Positions 42,831 to 52,365 are shown, numbered from the stretch's first letter. The stretch: DNA of 64,000 nt from Desulfonatronum lacustre DSM 10312 (GCF_000519265.1 NZ_KI912608.1:49665-113664); one strand, 5' to 3'. Notes: generated by a model not told the origin, from the letters alone. Translations and numbers: made by a program.

Positions 42831-45596
42831 ATGGCATCAGAAAAAGGCACGGTTAAGCAATCCTGGCACTCCTTGGATGTTTCGGAAGTGCTCCGGCGGC
42901 TGGAAAGCGACGAAAAAGGACTGAAAGGCTCTGAAGCAACCCAGCGGCTGGAGCGGTACGGGCCGAACGAACTGCCCATGGTCAAGGGGCGCGGCGCGCT
43001 GATGCGGTTTCTGGCCCAGTTCAACAACGTGCTGATCTATCTCCTGCTCGCCGCCGCGGTGATCACCGGTCTGCTCGGCGAGTGGCTGGATATGGGCGTG
43101 ATCCTCGGCGTCGTCCTGATCAACGCCCTGATCGGGTTCGTTCAGGAGGGCAAGGCGGAAAAATCCCTGGACAGCATCCGCAACATGCTCGCCCCGTCGG
43201 CCGTGGTCTTGCGAGACGGCAAGAAGCAGGACATCCCGGCCACGAACTTGGTCCCTGGAGACGTGATCCTGCTCAGGGCCGGGGACAAGCTGCCGGCCGA
43301 CGTCCGGCTTTTCAACGTCCGGGATCTGCAGATCGAAGAAGCGGCTTTGACCGGGGAATCTGTTCCAGTGGACAAGATCGCGGACCCGGTGGAGCAGGAC
43401 AGCTCTCTGGGGGACCGTTCCGGGATGGGCTTCTCCGGAACCATGGTCACCTACGGTCAGGGACGAGGCGTGGTGGTCGGCACGGGCAAGGATACGGAGA
43501 TCGGACGGATCAGCGAAATGCTCTCGGGCGTCCAGTCCTTGACCACTCCGCTGATCAAGCAATTGGCCCGCTTCGGTAACCTGCTCAGCGTGGCCATTAT
43601 TGGCATGGCCGCGGTGACCTTCGCATTCGGCTACCTGTTTCAAGGGTTTGCTCCGGGCGAGATGTTCATGGCCGCCGTGGGTCTGGCCGTGGCGGCTATT
43701 CCCGAGGGGCTGCCGGCCATCGTGACCATCACCCTGGCCATCGGGGTGCAGCGCATGGCCCGGCGCAACGCCATCATCCGCAGCTTGCCCGCGGTGGAGA
43801 CCTTGGGCTCGGTGACCGTGATCTGCACGGACAAGACCGGTACCCTGACCCGCAACGAAATGACCGTGCAGACCGTGCGCACAGCGGATCGCACCCTGAC
43901 GGTCTCCGGTGTGGGGTATGCGCCGAAAGGTCATTTTCAGCAGGACGACGCCGAGATCGATCCGCACAAGGACGATCAGGACGTGTTGGCACTGCTGCGC
44001 TACGGGTTGCTCTGCAACGAGGCCGAGGTGGCGGAGGTCGAAGGGCAGTGGAAGGCCCAGGGCGCACCCACCGAAGCGGCTTTGGTAACCGCGGCGATGA
44101 AGGCCGGGCTTATCCAGAAGGAGGAAAACGACCGCTCCCCTCGCGTGGACGTGATCCCGTTCAGCTCGGAGCATAAGTTCATGGCCACCCTGCACCGTGA
44201 TCCGGAGGGCGGGGGGCTGATCATTCTCAAGGGGGCTCCGGAAAAAGTCCTGGAAGTGTGCGACACCCAATGGACCGGGAGAGATCAGGCCAAGCTGGAC
44301 CCCGAGTTTTGGGCGCAGGAAGAGGAACGGATCGCGTCCCGGGGGCAGCGTCTGCTGGCCCTGGCGGTGCGTCGGGTGGACGACGGCAAGGACCGATTGA
44401 CCATGGACGACGTCCAGGACGGGTTCACCATGCTGGGGGTCTTCGGCATCATCGACCCACCGCGGGATGAGGCCGTGGAAGCCGCGGGCAAGCTGATCGG
44501 CGACTGTGAAACCAGGGTGAACTGCTACAGCGCAGGGATCAACGTAAAGATGATCACCGGCGACCACGTGGTCACTGCCAAGGCCATCGGTCTCAAGCTG
44601 GGCATCGGGGACGGCGAGACGGCCCTGACCGGCAAGGACCTCGACGCCATGAGCGACGACGAGCTGCGTCAAAGGGTTACGGACGTGGACGTGTTCGCCC
44701 GGGTCACTCCGGAGCACAAGCTGCGCATCGTTACGGCGCTGCAGGCCAGAAACAAGATCGTGTCCATGACCGGCGACGGGGTCAACGACGCTCCGGCCCT
44801 GAAACGGGCGGACGTGGGCGTGGCCATGGGCCGGAGCGGCACGGAGGCGGCCAAGGAAGCTTCGGACATGGTCCTGGCGGACGACAATTTCGCCTCCATC
44901 GCCAATGCCGTGGAAGAGGGCCGTACGGTCTACGACAACATCAAGAAGGCGATTCTGTTCATCCTGCCCACCAACGGCGGTCAGGCCCTGGTGGTCATTG
45001 CCGCGATCTTTCTGGGGCTGGGCATGGCCGACGCGGTGAACGGGTTCAGCCTGCCCATTTCGCCGCCCCAGATCCTCTGGATCAACATGGTCACCGCCGT
45101 TTCCCTGGCCCTGGCCCTGGCTTTCGAACCGGCGGAACGCAACGTGATGCGCCGACCGCCGCGCCAGCCGGATGAACCCCTGGTCTCCAGGTTCTTGCTG
45201 TGGCGGATCTCCTTCGTGTCCGTACTGTTGACCATCGGCGCCCTGGGCCACTATCTGTTCATGCTGGACAGCGGCTCCTCCCAGGCACTCGCCGCCACCG
45301 CGGCCATCAACACCCTGGTTTTCGGGCAGATATGCTACCTCTTCAACAGTCGGTTCATCCATGAAAGTTCCCTGAACCGGACTGCGTTTTTGGGCAGTTC
45401 CGCGGTGTTGTGGTCCATCCTGGTGCTGGTGGTGTTGCAACTTGCCTTCACCTACGCCCCTCCGATGCAGTTTCTCTTCCGTACCGAGGGACTGGGTCTC
45501 GGGACATGGCTGCGAATTTTCGTATTCGGCAGCATTCTCTTTTTGCTGGTCGAGGGGGAGAAGTTCCTGTGGCGACGCTCCGGGGCCGTCCATTGA
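42831..45596 (+). CDS. Cation-transporting P-type ATPase (P2, PMR1/SERCA-like)
   Basis: The protein is 921 residues from ATG 42831; GTG 42792 is an alternative. The N-terminal WHSLDVSEVLRRLESD is the cation-ATPase N domain. Actuator ALTGESVPVDK, TM4 AAIPEGLPAIVT, phosphorylation site D333 in CTDKTGTLTRNE, nucleotide domain FSSEHKFMAT, and hinge TGDGVNDAPALK are intact. PEGLP in TM4 points to a Ca2+-type or monovalent P2 pump; the ion cannot be fixed. About 12 extra residues (near 551-562, GKLIGDCETRVN) precede CYSAGINVKMITGDH, where relatives usually have two or three. Confidence 0.94.
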   Translation: MASEKGTVKQSWHSLDVSEVLRRLESDEKGLKGSEATQRLERYGPNELPMVKGRGALMRFLAQFNNVLIYLLLAAAVITGLLGEWLDMGVILGVVLINALIGFVQEGKAEKSLDSIRNMLAPSAVVLRDGKKQDIPATNLVPGDVILLRAGDKLPADVRLFNVRDLQIEEAALTGESVPVDKIADPVEQDSSLGDRSGMGFSGTMVTYGQGRGVVVGTGKDTEIGRISEMLSGVQSLTTPLIKQLARFGNLLSVAIIGMAAVTFAFGYLFQGFAPGEMFMAAVGLAVAAIPEGLPAIVTITLAIGVQRMARRNAIIRSLPAVETLGSVTVICTDKTGTLTRNEMTVQTVRTADRTLTVSGVGYAPKGHFQQDDAEIDPHKDDQDVLALLRYGLLCNEAEVAEVEGQWKAQGAPTEAALVTAAMKAGLIQKEENDRSPRVDVIPFSSEHKFMATLHRDPEGGGLIILKGAPEKVLEVCDTQWTGRDQAKLDPEFWAQEEERIASRGQRLLALAVRRVDDGKDRLTMDDVQDGFTMLGVFGIIDPPRDEAVEAAGKLIGDCETRVNCYSAGINVKMITGDHVVTAKAIGLKLGIGDGETALTGKDLDAMSDDELRQRVTDVDVFARVTPEHKLRIVTALQARNKIVSMTGDGVNDAPALKRADVGVAMGRSGTEAAKEASDMVLADDNFASIANAVEEGRTVYDNIKKAILFILPTNGGQALVVIAAIFLGLGMADAVNGFSLPISPPQILWINMVTAVSLALALAFEPAERNVMRRPPRQPDEPLVSRFLLWRISFVSVLLTIGALGHYLFMLDSGSSQALAATAAINTLVFGQICYLFNSRFIHESSLNRTAFLGSSAVLWSILVLVVLQLAFTYAPPMQFLFRTEGLGLGTWLRIFVFGSILFLLVEGEKFLWRRSGAVH

Positions 45597-45723
45597 CCGC
45601 ATCAATTGGAACAGTCGTCCGGCTTTTTGAAGACATTTTTTGTTTCAAGGCGGAAGCTGCGCGTGTACGGCCCACAGGCACGTCTTTCTTCCGCGCACCA
45701 TATCAACCCAAGGAGTATGCATC

Positions 45724-46866
45724 ATGACTCGCTATCTGCTCACGTTGGCAACGACCCTCGTTCTCGGCGCGGCCTCTCCCGCCTGGGCCGCTGATCCCAT
45801 CAAGATCGGCGCGATCCTTTCCGCCACCGGCCCCGCTTCCTTTCTCGGCGAACCGGAGCGCAACACCCTGCACATGCTCCAGGATCAAATCAATGAGCAG
45901 GGAGGGCTGCTGGGTCGGCCCCTGGAAGTGATCATCTATGACGATGAAACCGAGGTGAACAAGGCCGTGTCCGCGGCCAACAGGCTGCTCAGCCGGGACC
46001 GGGTCGTGGCGGCCATCGGCGCGACCACCTCCGGCAACACCCTGGCCGTCATGCCCCGATTCTCCTCGGCCCGGATTCCGCTGGTCTCCATGGCCGCGGC
46101 GGAGCGGATCGTCAAACCCATCAACCCTTGGGTCTTCAAGACACCCCAGTCCGACCGTCATGCCGTGATCAAGATTCTTGAGCACGCCAAATCCGAAGAG
46201 CTCAGCAATATCGCCATCCTTACGGTCTCGGACGGCTTTGGCCAGGCCGGACGGGAGGTCCTGCAGGAACTGCTGCCCGCGTACGGTATGAATCTGGTGG
46301 CCGATGAGATCTACGGACCCCGGGATACGGACATGACCCCGCAGCTGACCAAGATTCGCGGCCTGAACCCGGACGCGATCATCGTCTGGGGCACGAATCC
46401 CGGCCCGGCGGTCATCGCCCGCAATCGCGTCCAGCTGGGTATGCAGACGCCCATGTACATGAGCCACGGAGTGGCTTCCAAGCGGTTCATCGAGCTGGCC
46501 GGCGAGGCGGCCGAAGGGTTGATTCTGCCCGCCGGTCGGTTGGCCGTGGCGGACCAGCTGCCCGAGGACCATCCGCAGAAGGCCTTGCTTCTGGAGTACA
46601 TCCAGGCCTATGAGGCCCGGTTCAACGCCGAGGTGTCCACCTTCGGCGGCTACGCCTACGACGCGTTGATGCTCATCGTCGAGGCCGTCAACCGGGCCGG
46701 GGAGGCCACGCCGCAGGCCATTCGGGACAAACTGGAACAGGTCAGCGGGTTCGTCGGCACCGGCGGCATTTTTGAAATGTCCCCCGAAGATCACAACGGG
46801 CTGGACGAACGGGCCTTCGTGATGGTCCGGATCACGGACGGAGATTGGGAGCTGCTGGTCGAATAA
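45724..46866 (+). CDS. livJ: Branched-chain amino-acid-type ABC transporter substrate-binding protein
   Basis: This 380-residue periplasmic protein has a signal peptide at residues 1-22 (TTLVLGAASPAWA) and the LivJ/Peripla_BP_6 start PIKIGAILSATGPASFLGEPE. ATG 45724 follows AAGGAG. The family binds Leu/Ile/Val, amides or aromatic acids. With paaK at the end of the operon, an aromatic or aryl-acid substrate is possible but unproven. Its stop and the livH start share the A in TAATG. Confidence 0.9.
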   Translation: MTRYLLTLATTLVLGAASPAWAADPIKIGAILSATGPASFLGEPERNTLHMLQDQINEQGGLLGRPLEVIIYDDETEVNKAVSAANRLLSRDRVVAAIGATTSGNTLAVMPRFSSARIPLVSMAAAERIVKPINPWVFKTPQSDRHAVIKILEHAKSEELSNIAILTVSDGFGQAGREVLQELLPAYGMNLVADEIYGPRDTDMTPQLTKIRGLNPDAIIVWGTNPGPAVIARNRVQLGMQTPMYMSHGVASKRFIELAGEAAEGLILPAGRLAVADQLPEDHPQKALLLEYIQAYEARFNAEVSTFGGYAYDALMLIVEAVNRAGEATPQAIRDKLEQVSGFVGTGGIFEMSPEDHNGLDERAFVMVRITDGDWELLVE

Positions 46867-47747
46867 TGGACCTGGGAACCTTTCTGCAGTTTCTGGCGGC
46901 GGGCCTGACCGTGGGCAGCACCTACGGTCTGGCCGCCCTGGGATTCACGATCATCTTCAACACCACGGGCATTATCAACTTCGCCCAGGGCGAGTTCGTG
47001 ATGCTGGGCGGCCTCTTGGCCGTGGTCTTCATGCACTGGCTGGATCCCGGCCTGCCCGCGGCGGTGGTTCTGGCCGTGCTGGCCACCACTCTGGTGGGGC
47101 TGGTCATGGAACGCCTGACCATCCGCCCGGTCCAGCACACCTCGGTGATCAACCTGATCATCGTGACCATCGGCGTGTCCATCACCATCCGCGGGCTGAT
47201 GATGCTGCTCTGGGGCAAGGACACCTACGTGCTCCCGGCCTTTTCCGGCACCACGCCCATTCCACTCCTGGGCGCGACCATCGCGCCGCAGAGCCTGTGG
47301 ATACTGGGCATCACCCTGCTGGTTCTGGCCGCAATGCGCTACTTTTTCAGTCAAACCATTTTCGGCCGGGCCATGCTGGCCTGCTCCTTCGAGCCCAAGG
47401 CGGCCCGGCTGATGGGCATCAGCGTGGAGCGGATGGTCATGGCCTCGTTCATGCTTTCGGCCTTCGTGGGCGCGGTGGGCGGGGTCATCCTCACCCCCCT
47501 GACCATGACCTCCTACGACGTGGGCGTGCTCCTGGGGCTGAAGGGCTTTGCCGCCTGCATCCTGGGCGGCCTGGGCAACCCCTTCGGCGCCGCGGCGGGC
47601 GGACTGCTCCTGGGCGTGCTGGAAGCCTTCGGCGCGGGCCTGATCTCCTCGGCCTACAAGGACGCCATCGCCTTCGTGGTCATCCTGGCCATCCTGCTCT
47701 GGCGGCCTTCCGGCCTGTTCGGGGCGCCGGACACGGAGAGGGTGTAG
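46866..47747 (+). CDS. livH: LivH-type ABC transporter permease
   Basis: This 293-residue permease has eight or so TM helices. It shows the family signature NTTGIINFAQGEFVMLGG in the first third and GLKGFAACILGGLGNPFGAAAGG, the coupling-helix region, toward the C-terminus. ATG 46866 is taken because the livJ stop overlaps it; an earlier in-frame start would extend into livJ. It pairs with LivM. Confidence 0.94.
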   Translation: MDLGTFLQFLAAGLTVGSTYGLAALGFTIIFNTTGIINFAQGEFVMLGGLLAVVFMHWLDPGLPAAVVLAVLATTLVGLVMERLTIRPVQHTSVINLIIVTIGVSITIRGLMMLLWGKDTYVLPAFSGTTPIPLLGATIAPQSLWILGITLLVLAAMRYFFSQTIFGRAMLACSFEPKAARLMGISVERMVMASFMLSAFVGAVGGVILTPLTMTSYDVGVLLGLKGFAACILGGLGNPFGAAAGGLLLGVLEAFGAGLISSAYKDAIAFVVILAILLWRPSGLFGAPDTERV

Positions 47748-47751
47748 GCCC

Positions 47752-48720
47752 ATGAAGTCCTCAACTCTTCGCCAACTGGCCCCTGTGGGCGCGTTCTACG
47801 TCCTGGTCCTGGCCACGCCGACTCTGCTGTCGTACGACTATTATTATCTGAGCATCTTGAACATGGCCGGGATCATCGCGATCGTCGTCATGGGGCTCAA
47901 CCTGCTGTTGGGTTTTGCCGGGCAGATTTCCCTGGGCCATGCGGCCTTGTTCGGGATTTCCGCCTATACCACGGCGGTGATGACCGCCACCTACGGGCTG
48001 CCCCTGGCCGTGGGCATGCTCTCCGGAGTGGGGCTGACGGCTATCGTGGCCCTTGTGGTGGGCATGCCCGTGCTCAAGCTCAAGGGCTACTATCTGGCCA
48101 TGGCGACCCTGGGCTTCGGGCTGATCGTCTACATCTTCTTCAACGAAGCCATTGCCCTGACCGGCGGGCCCTCGGGTTTCGTGGGCATTCCCCAGCTTCA
48201 GGTCGGCTCGTTCGTCTTTGATTCGGATTTGTCCTACTTTTTTCTGGTCTGGACCACGGTCACCCTGGTGTTGCTGATCTCCCTGAACCTGATCCACTCC
48301 CGGGTCGGTCGGGCCCTGATGGCCCTGCACGCCAGCGACAAGGCGGCCCAGTCCATGGGCATCAACGTGGCCCGCTACAAGCTGTTCATCTTCGTGCTTT
48401 CCGCCGTGTTTGCCGGAATAGCCGGGGTGCTCTACGCGCACTACCTCAGCTTCGTGGCCCCGTCCTCCTTTGGGTTTCATTTTTCCGTGCAGCTGATCAC
48501 CATGGTCGTGCTGGGCGGCATGGCCAGCTTGTGGGGCGGCATCGCCGGGACGGTCTTCCTGACCGCCATGCCGGAGTTTTTGCGGGCCTACGAAAACTTG
48601 GAAGTGATCATCTACGGGCTGATCCTGATCCTGTGCATGATGTATCTGCCCCAGGGCATGGCCGGCGGCGTCTCCAAGCTGATTGCCCTGATTCGCGGGA
48701 GGTTCGGGCATGCCCGGTAG
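47752..48720 (+). CDS. livM: LivM-type ABC transporter permease
   Basis: This 322-residue permease is the LivH partner. Seen: MGLNLLLGFAGQISLGHAALFGISAY, the LivM TM signature in parts, and VLGGMASLWGGIAGTVF at the coupling helix. It follows livH by 4 bases and overlaps livG by 11 bases, consistent with one tightly coupled operon. Confidence 0.94.
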   Translation: MKSSTLRQLAPVGAFYVLVLATPTLLSYDYYYLSILNMAGIIAIVVMGLNLLLGFAGQISLGHAALFGISAYTTAVMTATYGLPLAVGMLSGVGLTAIVALVVGMPVLKLKGYYLAMATLGFGLIVYIFFNEAIALTGGPSGFVGIPQLQVGSFVFDSDLSYFFLVWTTVTLVLLISLNLIHSRVGRALMALHASDKAAQSMGINVARYKLFIFVLSAVFAGIAGVLYAHYLSFVAPSSFGFHFSVQLITMVVLGGMASLWGGIAGTVFLTAMPEFLRAYENLEVIIYGLILILCMMYLPQGMAGGVSKLIALIRGRFGHAR

Positions 48721-49516
48721 CAATGGAGCTGAGCGGATCTCCGCGGGCGACGTGATTCTGAACTGCCGGGAAGTCCATGTCCGTTTCGGCGGGGTGATGG
48801 CCTTGACCGACGTGGATTTTCAGGTCCGCGAAGGAACCATCACCGCCTTGATCGGTCCCAACGGCGCGGGCAAGACGACGTTGCTGAACGTGGTCAGCGG
48901 GATGGTCCCTTGCTCGGAAGGCGCGGTAAAACTCCTGGGCCGGGACATGACCCGAAGCCCGGCCTGGGAACGGGCCAAGGCCGGAGCGGTGCGCACCTTC
49001 CAGAACCTGGAAGTCTTCACCACCATGAACGTTCTGGAAAACGTGATGACCGGAGCGCATCGGGTGGTCCGCTACGGAGCGCTCAGCGCCCTGTTCAAGA
49101 CCCCCGGCTTTTTTCAGGGTGAGCGTCGGTGCCGGGAATTGGCCGAGGAAAAACTGGCCTTCGTCGGCCTGGAGGACGACTGGACTCTGCCCGCCGGGGA
49201 ATTGCCCTATGGTCGACAGCGCCTCCTGGAACTGGCCCGAGCCCTGGCCGCCCAGCCGCGCATCCTGCTCCTGGACGAACCCGCAGCCGGCCTGAACACC
49301 ACCGAAACCCGCGCCCTGGCCGAACTGATTCGCCGTATCCGCGACGAACTGGGTATCACCGTGGCCATCGTGGAGCACGACATGGACCTGATCATGGGCG
49401 TCAGCGACGCCATCACCGTCCTCCACTTCGGCCGGGTCATCGCCTCCGGCACCCCGGCGGAGATCCAGAAGAATCCGGAAGTTGTCGCGGCGTATCTGGG
49501 CGAGGAGGCGGAGTGA
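48710..49516 (+). CDS. livG: LivG-type ABC transporter ATP-binding protein
   Basis: This 268-residue ATPase has Walker A GPNGAGKTTLLN (near residue 52), the ABC signature in the form ELPYGRQRLLELARAL (LSGGQ replaced, as often in LivG), and Walker B ILLLDEPAAGLN, then the H-loop VEHDMDLIM. It powers the LivHM permease together with LivF. A toxin-antitoxin pair (49608-50125) separates it from livF. Confidence 0.95.
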   Translation: MPGSNGAERISAGDVILNCREVHVRFGGVMALTDVDFQVREGTITALIGPNGAGKTTLLNVVSGMVPCSEGAVKLLGRDMTRSPAWERAKAGAVRTFQNLEVFTTMNVLENVMTGAHRVVRYGALSALFKTPGFFQGERRCRELAEEKLAFVGLEDDWTLPAGELPYGRQRLLELARALAAQPRILLLDEPAAGLNTTETRALAELIRRIRDELGITVAIVEHDMDLIMGVSDAITVLHFGRVIASGTPAEIQKNPEVVAAYLGEEAE

Positions 49517-49607
49517 GTTCAAAGAGCCAGTGGAACCGGAAGCCAGGAGCCGTGCTGATTTTTTCTTCCAACGCGAACAGTTTGTTCTTTGTCTAAGGAG
49601 CCCTGGT

Positions 49608-49811
49608 ATGATGAATTTGGATATCGCTAAAATGACCGTTCCGGAGAGAATCCAGGCCATGGAACAACTTTGGGATTCTTTGTCACCTCAGGAGAGCGAG
49701 ATCGAATCACCGCAATGGCATTGGGATATTCTCGACGAAAGAGTGCGGAAAATTGAAAACGGTACCGCCGAGTTTATTACCCTTGACGAGCTTGCAAGCC
49801 TCAAAAAATGA
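49608..49811 (+). CDS. Addiction-module antitoxin (putative ParE-partner family)
   Basis: This 67-residue protein from ATG 49608 follows AAGGAG. It contains VPERIQAMEQLWDSL and WHWDILDERVRKIENG, the pattern of the unstable antitoxin family paired with RelE/ParE toxins. The toxin gene overlaps by 4 bases (ATGA). Base composition is clearly AT-richer than the flanking liv genes, which suggests later insertion into the operon. Confidence 0.88.
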   Translation: MMNLDIAKMTVPERIQAMEQLWDSLSPQESEIESPQWHWDILDERVRKIENGTAEFITLDELASLKK

Positions 49812-50125
49812 AAAAGATTCAGCAAGTCATTGCGTTACGGGAAGTCAGTGGAGATCTTGTTGATGGGAAACATTTTTATGATTTCATTGAGCCGGGGGTC
49901 GGAGATTATTTCTGGGACAGTATCATGGCTGATATGAAATCTCTTCTTCTGTATGGTGGCATTCATCAACGCATGCACGGCCTTTATCGCATGCCCGCCA
50001 AGCGCTTCCCCTATTCGATATATTATACGATGGAACAGTCGAATGTTTATGTAGTCGCCGTTTTGCCGATGCGCCGGAGTCCGCACGGGATCGTGCAAAC
50101 ACTGACGGGTAGAACAAAGAAATAA
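49808..50125 (+). CDS. RelE/ParE-family toxin
   Basis: This 105-residue RelE/ParE-superfamily protein has the core YDFIEPGVGDYFWDSIMADMKSL and PYSIYYTMEQSNVYVVAVLPMRRSP, with the C-terminal basic residues used for activity. It is coupled to its antitoxin by a 4-base overlap and lies 13 bases before livF. RelE-type toxins cut mRNA while ParE acts on gyrase; I cannot tell which applies. It appears intact. Confidence 0.85.
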   Translation: MKKIQQVIALREVSGDLVDGKHFYDFIEPGVGDYFWDSIMADMKSLLLYGGIHQRMHGLYRMPAKRFPYSIYYTMEQSNVYVVAVLPMRRSPHGIVQTLTGRTKK

Positions 50126-50138
50126 GGCCACGTAATCC

Positions 50139-50870
50139 ATGCTCGTTCTGAAAAACGTCGACGTCTTTTACGGCAGGGTGCATGCCATCCGGCGGGTTTC
50201 CCTGCATGTGAACCAGGGGGAGATCGTGGCCTTGATCGGTGGCAACGGGGCCGGGAAGACCACCTTGTTGACCACCATTTCCGGATTGCTCCGGGCCAAG
50301 GGGGGCAGTCTGGCCTTCGAGGGCCGGGAGATTACCCGGGAGCGTCCGGAACGGATCGTGGTCGCGGGAATTTCCCAGGTGCCGGAGCGGCGTCTGGTGT
50401 TCAAGCCCATGAGCGTGGAGGACAACCTGCTCCTGGGCGCGTACCACCGTTACAGCCTGAAGAACAAGGCCGCGATCCGCAAGGACATCCAGGGGATCTA
50501 CGAGATGTTTCCGGTCCTGGGGCAACGCAAGGATCAGCCCGCCGGCAACCTTTCCGGCGGGGAGCAGCAGATGCTGGCCATTGGCCGGGCCCTGATGGCC
50601 AAGCCTCGGATGCTGCTTCTGGACGAGCCGGGCATGGGGTTGGCCCCGGCCCTGTCCCAGATGATTTTCCGCCATGTGGCCGAGTTGCGCGATGCCTTCG
50701 GTCTGACCGTGCTGTTGGTGGAACAGAACGCCAAGAGCGCCTTGAAGATCGCGGATCGGGGCTATGTGTTGGAAACCGGGCGGATCATCCTGCAGGGGCC
50801 GTCCGAGGAATTGCTGCTGAATCGGGACGTGCAACGCGCCTATCTGGGGCGGGATGTGGAGGTGCAATGA
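50139..50870 (+). CDS. livF: LivF-type ABC transporter ATP-binding protein
   Basis: This 243-residue ATPase has Walker A GGNGAGKTTLLTT, the signature NLSGGEQQMLAIGRAL, Walker B MLLLDEPGMGLAP and H-loop-like VEQNAKSALKIAD, all typical of LivF. It overlaps paaK by 4 bases. It belongs to the first liv operon despite the toxin-antitoxin pair before it. Confidence 0.95.
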   Translation: MLVLKNVDVFYGRVHAIRRVSLHVNQGEIVALIGGNGAGKTTLLTTISGLLRAKGGSLAFEGREITRERPERIVVAGISQVPERRLVFKPMSVEDNLLLGAYHRYSLKNKAAIRKDIQGIYEMFPVLGQRKDQPAGNLSGGEQQMLAIGRALMAKPRMLLLDEPGMGLAPALSQMIFRHVAELRDAFGLTVLLVEQNAKSALKIADRGYVLETGRIILQGPSEELLLNRDVQRAYLGRDVEVQ

Positions 50871-52162
50871 TGTTTGAGCCGGAACTGGAGAGCATGGGGC
50901 GGGAGGAACTGGAGCAGCTTCAGCTGGAACGGTTGCAGTCCACGTTGACCAGGGTTTCGCGCAACGTGCCGTTCTACCGTAAGAAGTTCGAGGAACTGGG
51001 GCTGGACCCCTACGACTTTACCTCCCTGGACGATGTCCGCCAGCTGCCGCTGACCACCCGCCAGGACCTGCGGGACAACGCTCCTTACGGCCTTTTCGCC
51101 GTGCCCTTGCGCGAGGTCGTGCGCTTGCAGACGTCCTCCGGCTTTTCCGGAGGGACCACGGTTTTCGGTTACACCCTGAGCGACATCCGGAAGTGGTCGC
51201 GGCTCACGGCCCGGGTCCTGGCCTCCGGCGGGGCGAACAAGGAAGACGTGGTCCATGTGGCCCATACCTACGGCTTGTCTACCATGGCCTTTGGCATGCA
51301 TTACGGCGCGGAGACCCTGGGGGCCACCGTGGTTCCGGTCTCCAGCGGCAACGCCCGCAGGCAGGTGGGGATCATCCTGGACTACCGGGCCACGGCTCTG
51401 GCCTGCATCCCCAGTTACGCCCTGTTTCTGGCCGATGTGATGGACGAGATGGGCGTGAACCGCAACGCCCTGCCCCTGCGTTGGGGCTTGTTCAGCGGGG
51501 AGGTCTGGTCCGAGGCCACGCGGCAAGCCATCCAGGAGCGGCTGAACATCACGGCCACGGACAACTACGGGGTCAGCGAGGTCATGGGGCCGGGCGTGGC
51601 CGGAGAATGTCTGGAGCGGCGGGGTATGCACATCCAGGAGGATCATTTCCTGGCCGAGATCATCGACCCGCAAACCCTCCACCCGGTCCCGGCGGGGCAG
51701 GTGGGCGAGCTGGTGTTGACCACCTTGACCAAGGAAGCCCTGCCCATGATCCGCTTCCGCACCGGAGACCTGACCCGGCTGATCCCGGATCCCTGCTCCT
51801 GCGGGCGAACCTTCACGCGCATGGAGCGCATCCAAGGCCGCAGCGACGACATGCTGATCATCCAGGGGATCAACGTCTATCCGGAACGGATCATGGCCAT
51901 CCTGGCCGAAACCCACCATGTCCAGCCGAACCATCTGATCGTGGTGGACCGCCATGGCGGACTGGACAAGGTCATGCTTCTGGTGGAGGCGGACATGGTC
52001 GAGCCGGACCAGATCAAGACCCAGCAGCGTTTCATCGAGCTGACCCGGCAGCAGCTGGCCATGGAATTGGGGCTGGTCTTCGAAGTAAAGCTGGTGGAAC
52101 GCCAAACCATCGCCGAACTGGAAACCGGCAAGGGGCGGGTGGTGGATCGGCGGCGACCGTAG
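50867..52162 (+). CDS. paaK: Phenylacetate--CoA ligase family protein
   Basis: This 431-residue adenylate-forming enzyme has the family P-loop SSGFSGGTTVFGYT, then TDNYGVSEVMGPGVAGEC, FRTGDLTRLI and RSDDMLIIQGINVYPERI, all PaaK features. It activates phenylacetate or a related aryl acid to its CoA thioester. The coupled liv transporter may import the substrate or its amino-acid precursor. The stop codon abuts a MITE-like element. Confidence 0.92.
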   Translation: MMFEPELESMGREELEQLQLERLQSTLTRVSRNVPFYRKKFEELGLDPYDFTSLDDVRQLPLTTRQDLRDNAPYGLFAVPLREVVRLQTSSGFSGGTTVFGYTLSDIRKWSRLTARVLASGGANKEDVVHVAHTYGLSTMAFGMHYGAETLGATVVPVSSGNARRQVGIILDYRATALACIPSYALFLADVMDEMGVNRNALPLRWGLFSGEVWSEATRQAIQERLNITATDNYGVSEVMGPGVAGECLERRGMHIQEDHFLAEIIDPQTLHPVPAGQVGELVLTTLTKEALPMIRFRTGDLTRLIPDPCSCGRTFTRMERIQGRSDDMLIIQGINVYPERIMAILAETHHVQPNHLIVVDRHGGLDKVMLLVEADMVEPDQIKTQQRFIELTRQQLAMELGLVFEVKLVERQTIAELETGKGRVVDRRRP

Positions 52163-52365
52163 CAGTCCGTTGAAAAACTCCCAATTGCCGCGTCGCCGTA
52201 AAAAGTTCAAACCCTCACGTACCAGGAAATACGCTTCGGCCTTGATTCGATTGTCAGGACGGCAAATCGAAAATGTGGCAAAGCCACAGCCCGCAGGGGC
52301 CGGACACAGGACGTGTCCGGATAGCTTTTTGTGCTCCTTGCACTTGGGGTTTTTGAACGGACTGC
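52162..52365. mobile_element. MITE-like element with 20-bp terminal inverted repeats
   Basis: The left end GCAGTCCGTTGAAAAACTCC (52162-52181) and the right end GGGGTTTTTGAACGGACTGC (52346-52365) are inverted repeats with 18 of 20 matches. The 164-base interior has no ORF but has two hairpins: TGTGGC-AAA-GCCACA at 52274-52288 and CCGGACAC-AGGAC-GTGTCCGG at 52300-52320. It fills nearly all of the gap between the convergent paaK and hypE genes. No target duplication was found. Confidence 0.8.
52300..52330 (+). terminator. Hairpin plus T-run inside the MITE-like element
   Basis: A perfect 8-bp stem with a 5-base loop is followed by ATAGCTTTTT, consistent with an intrinsic terminator for the rightward liv-paaK transcript. 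It protects hypE from antisense reading. Inference from structure only. Confidence 0.55.

Noticed and set aside
42837..45605. 922-codon open frame antisense to the P-type ATPase gene
   Set aside because: Mirror frame of a gene with intact DKTGT and GDGVND motifs; no own ribosome site or domain.
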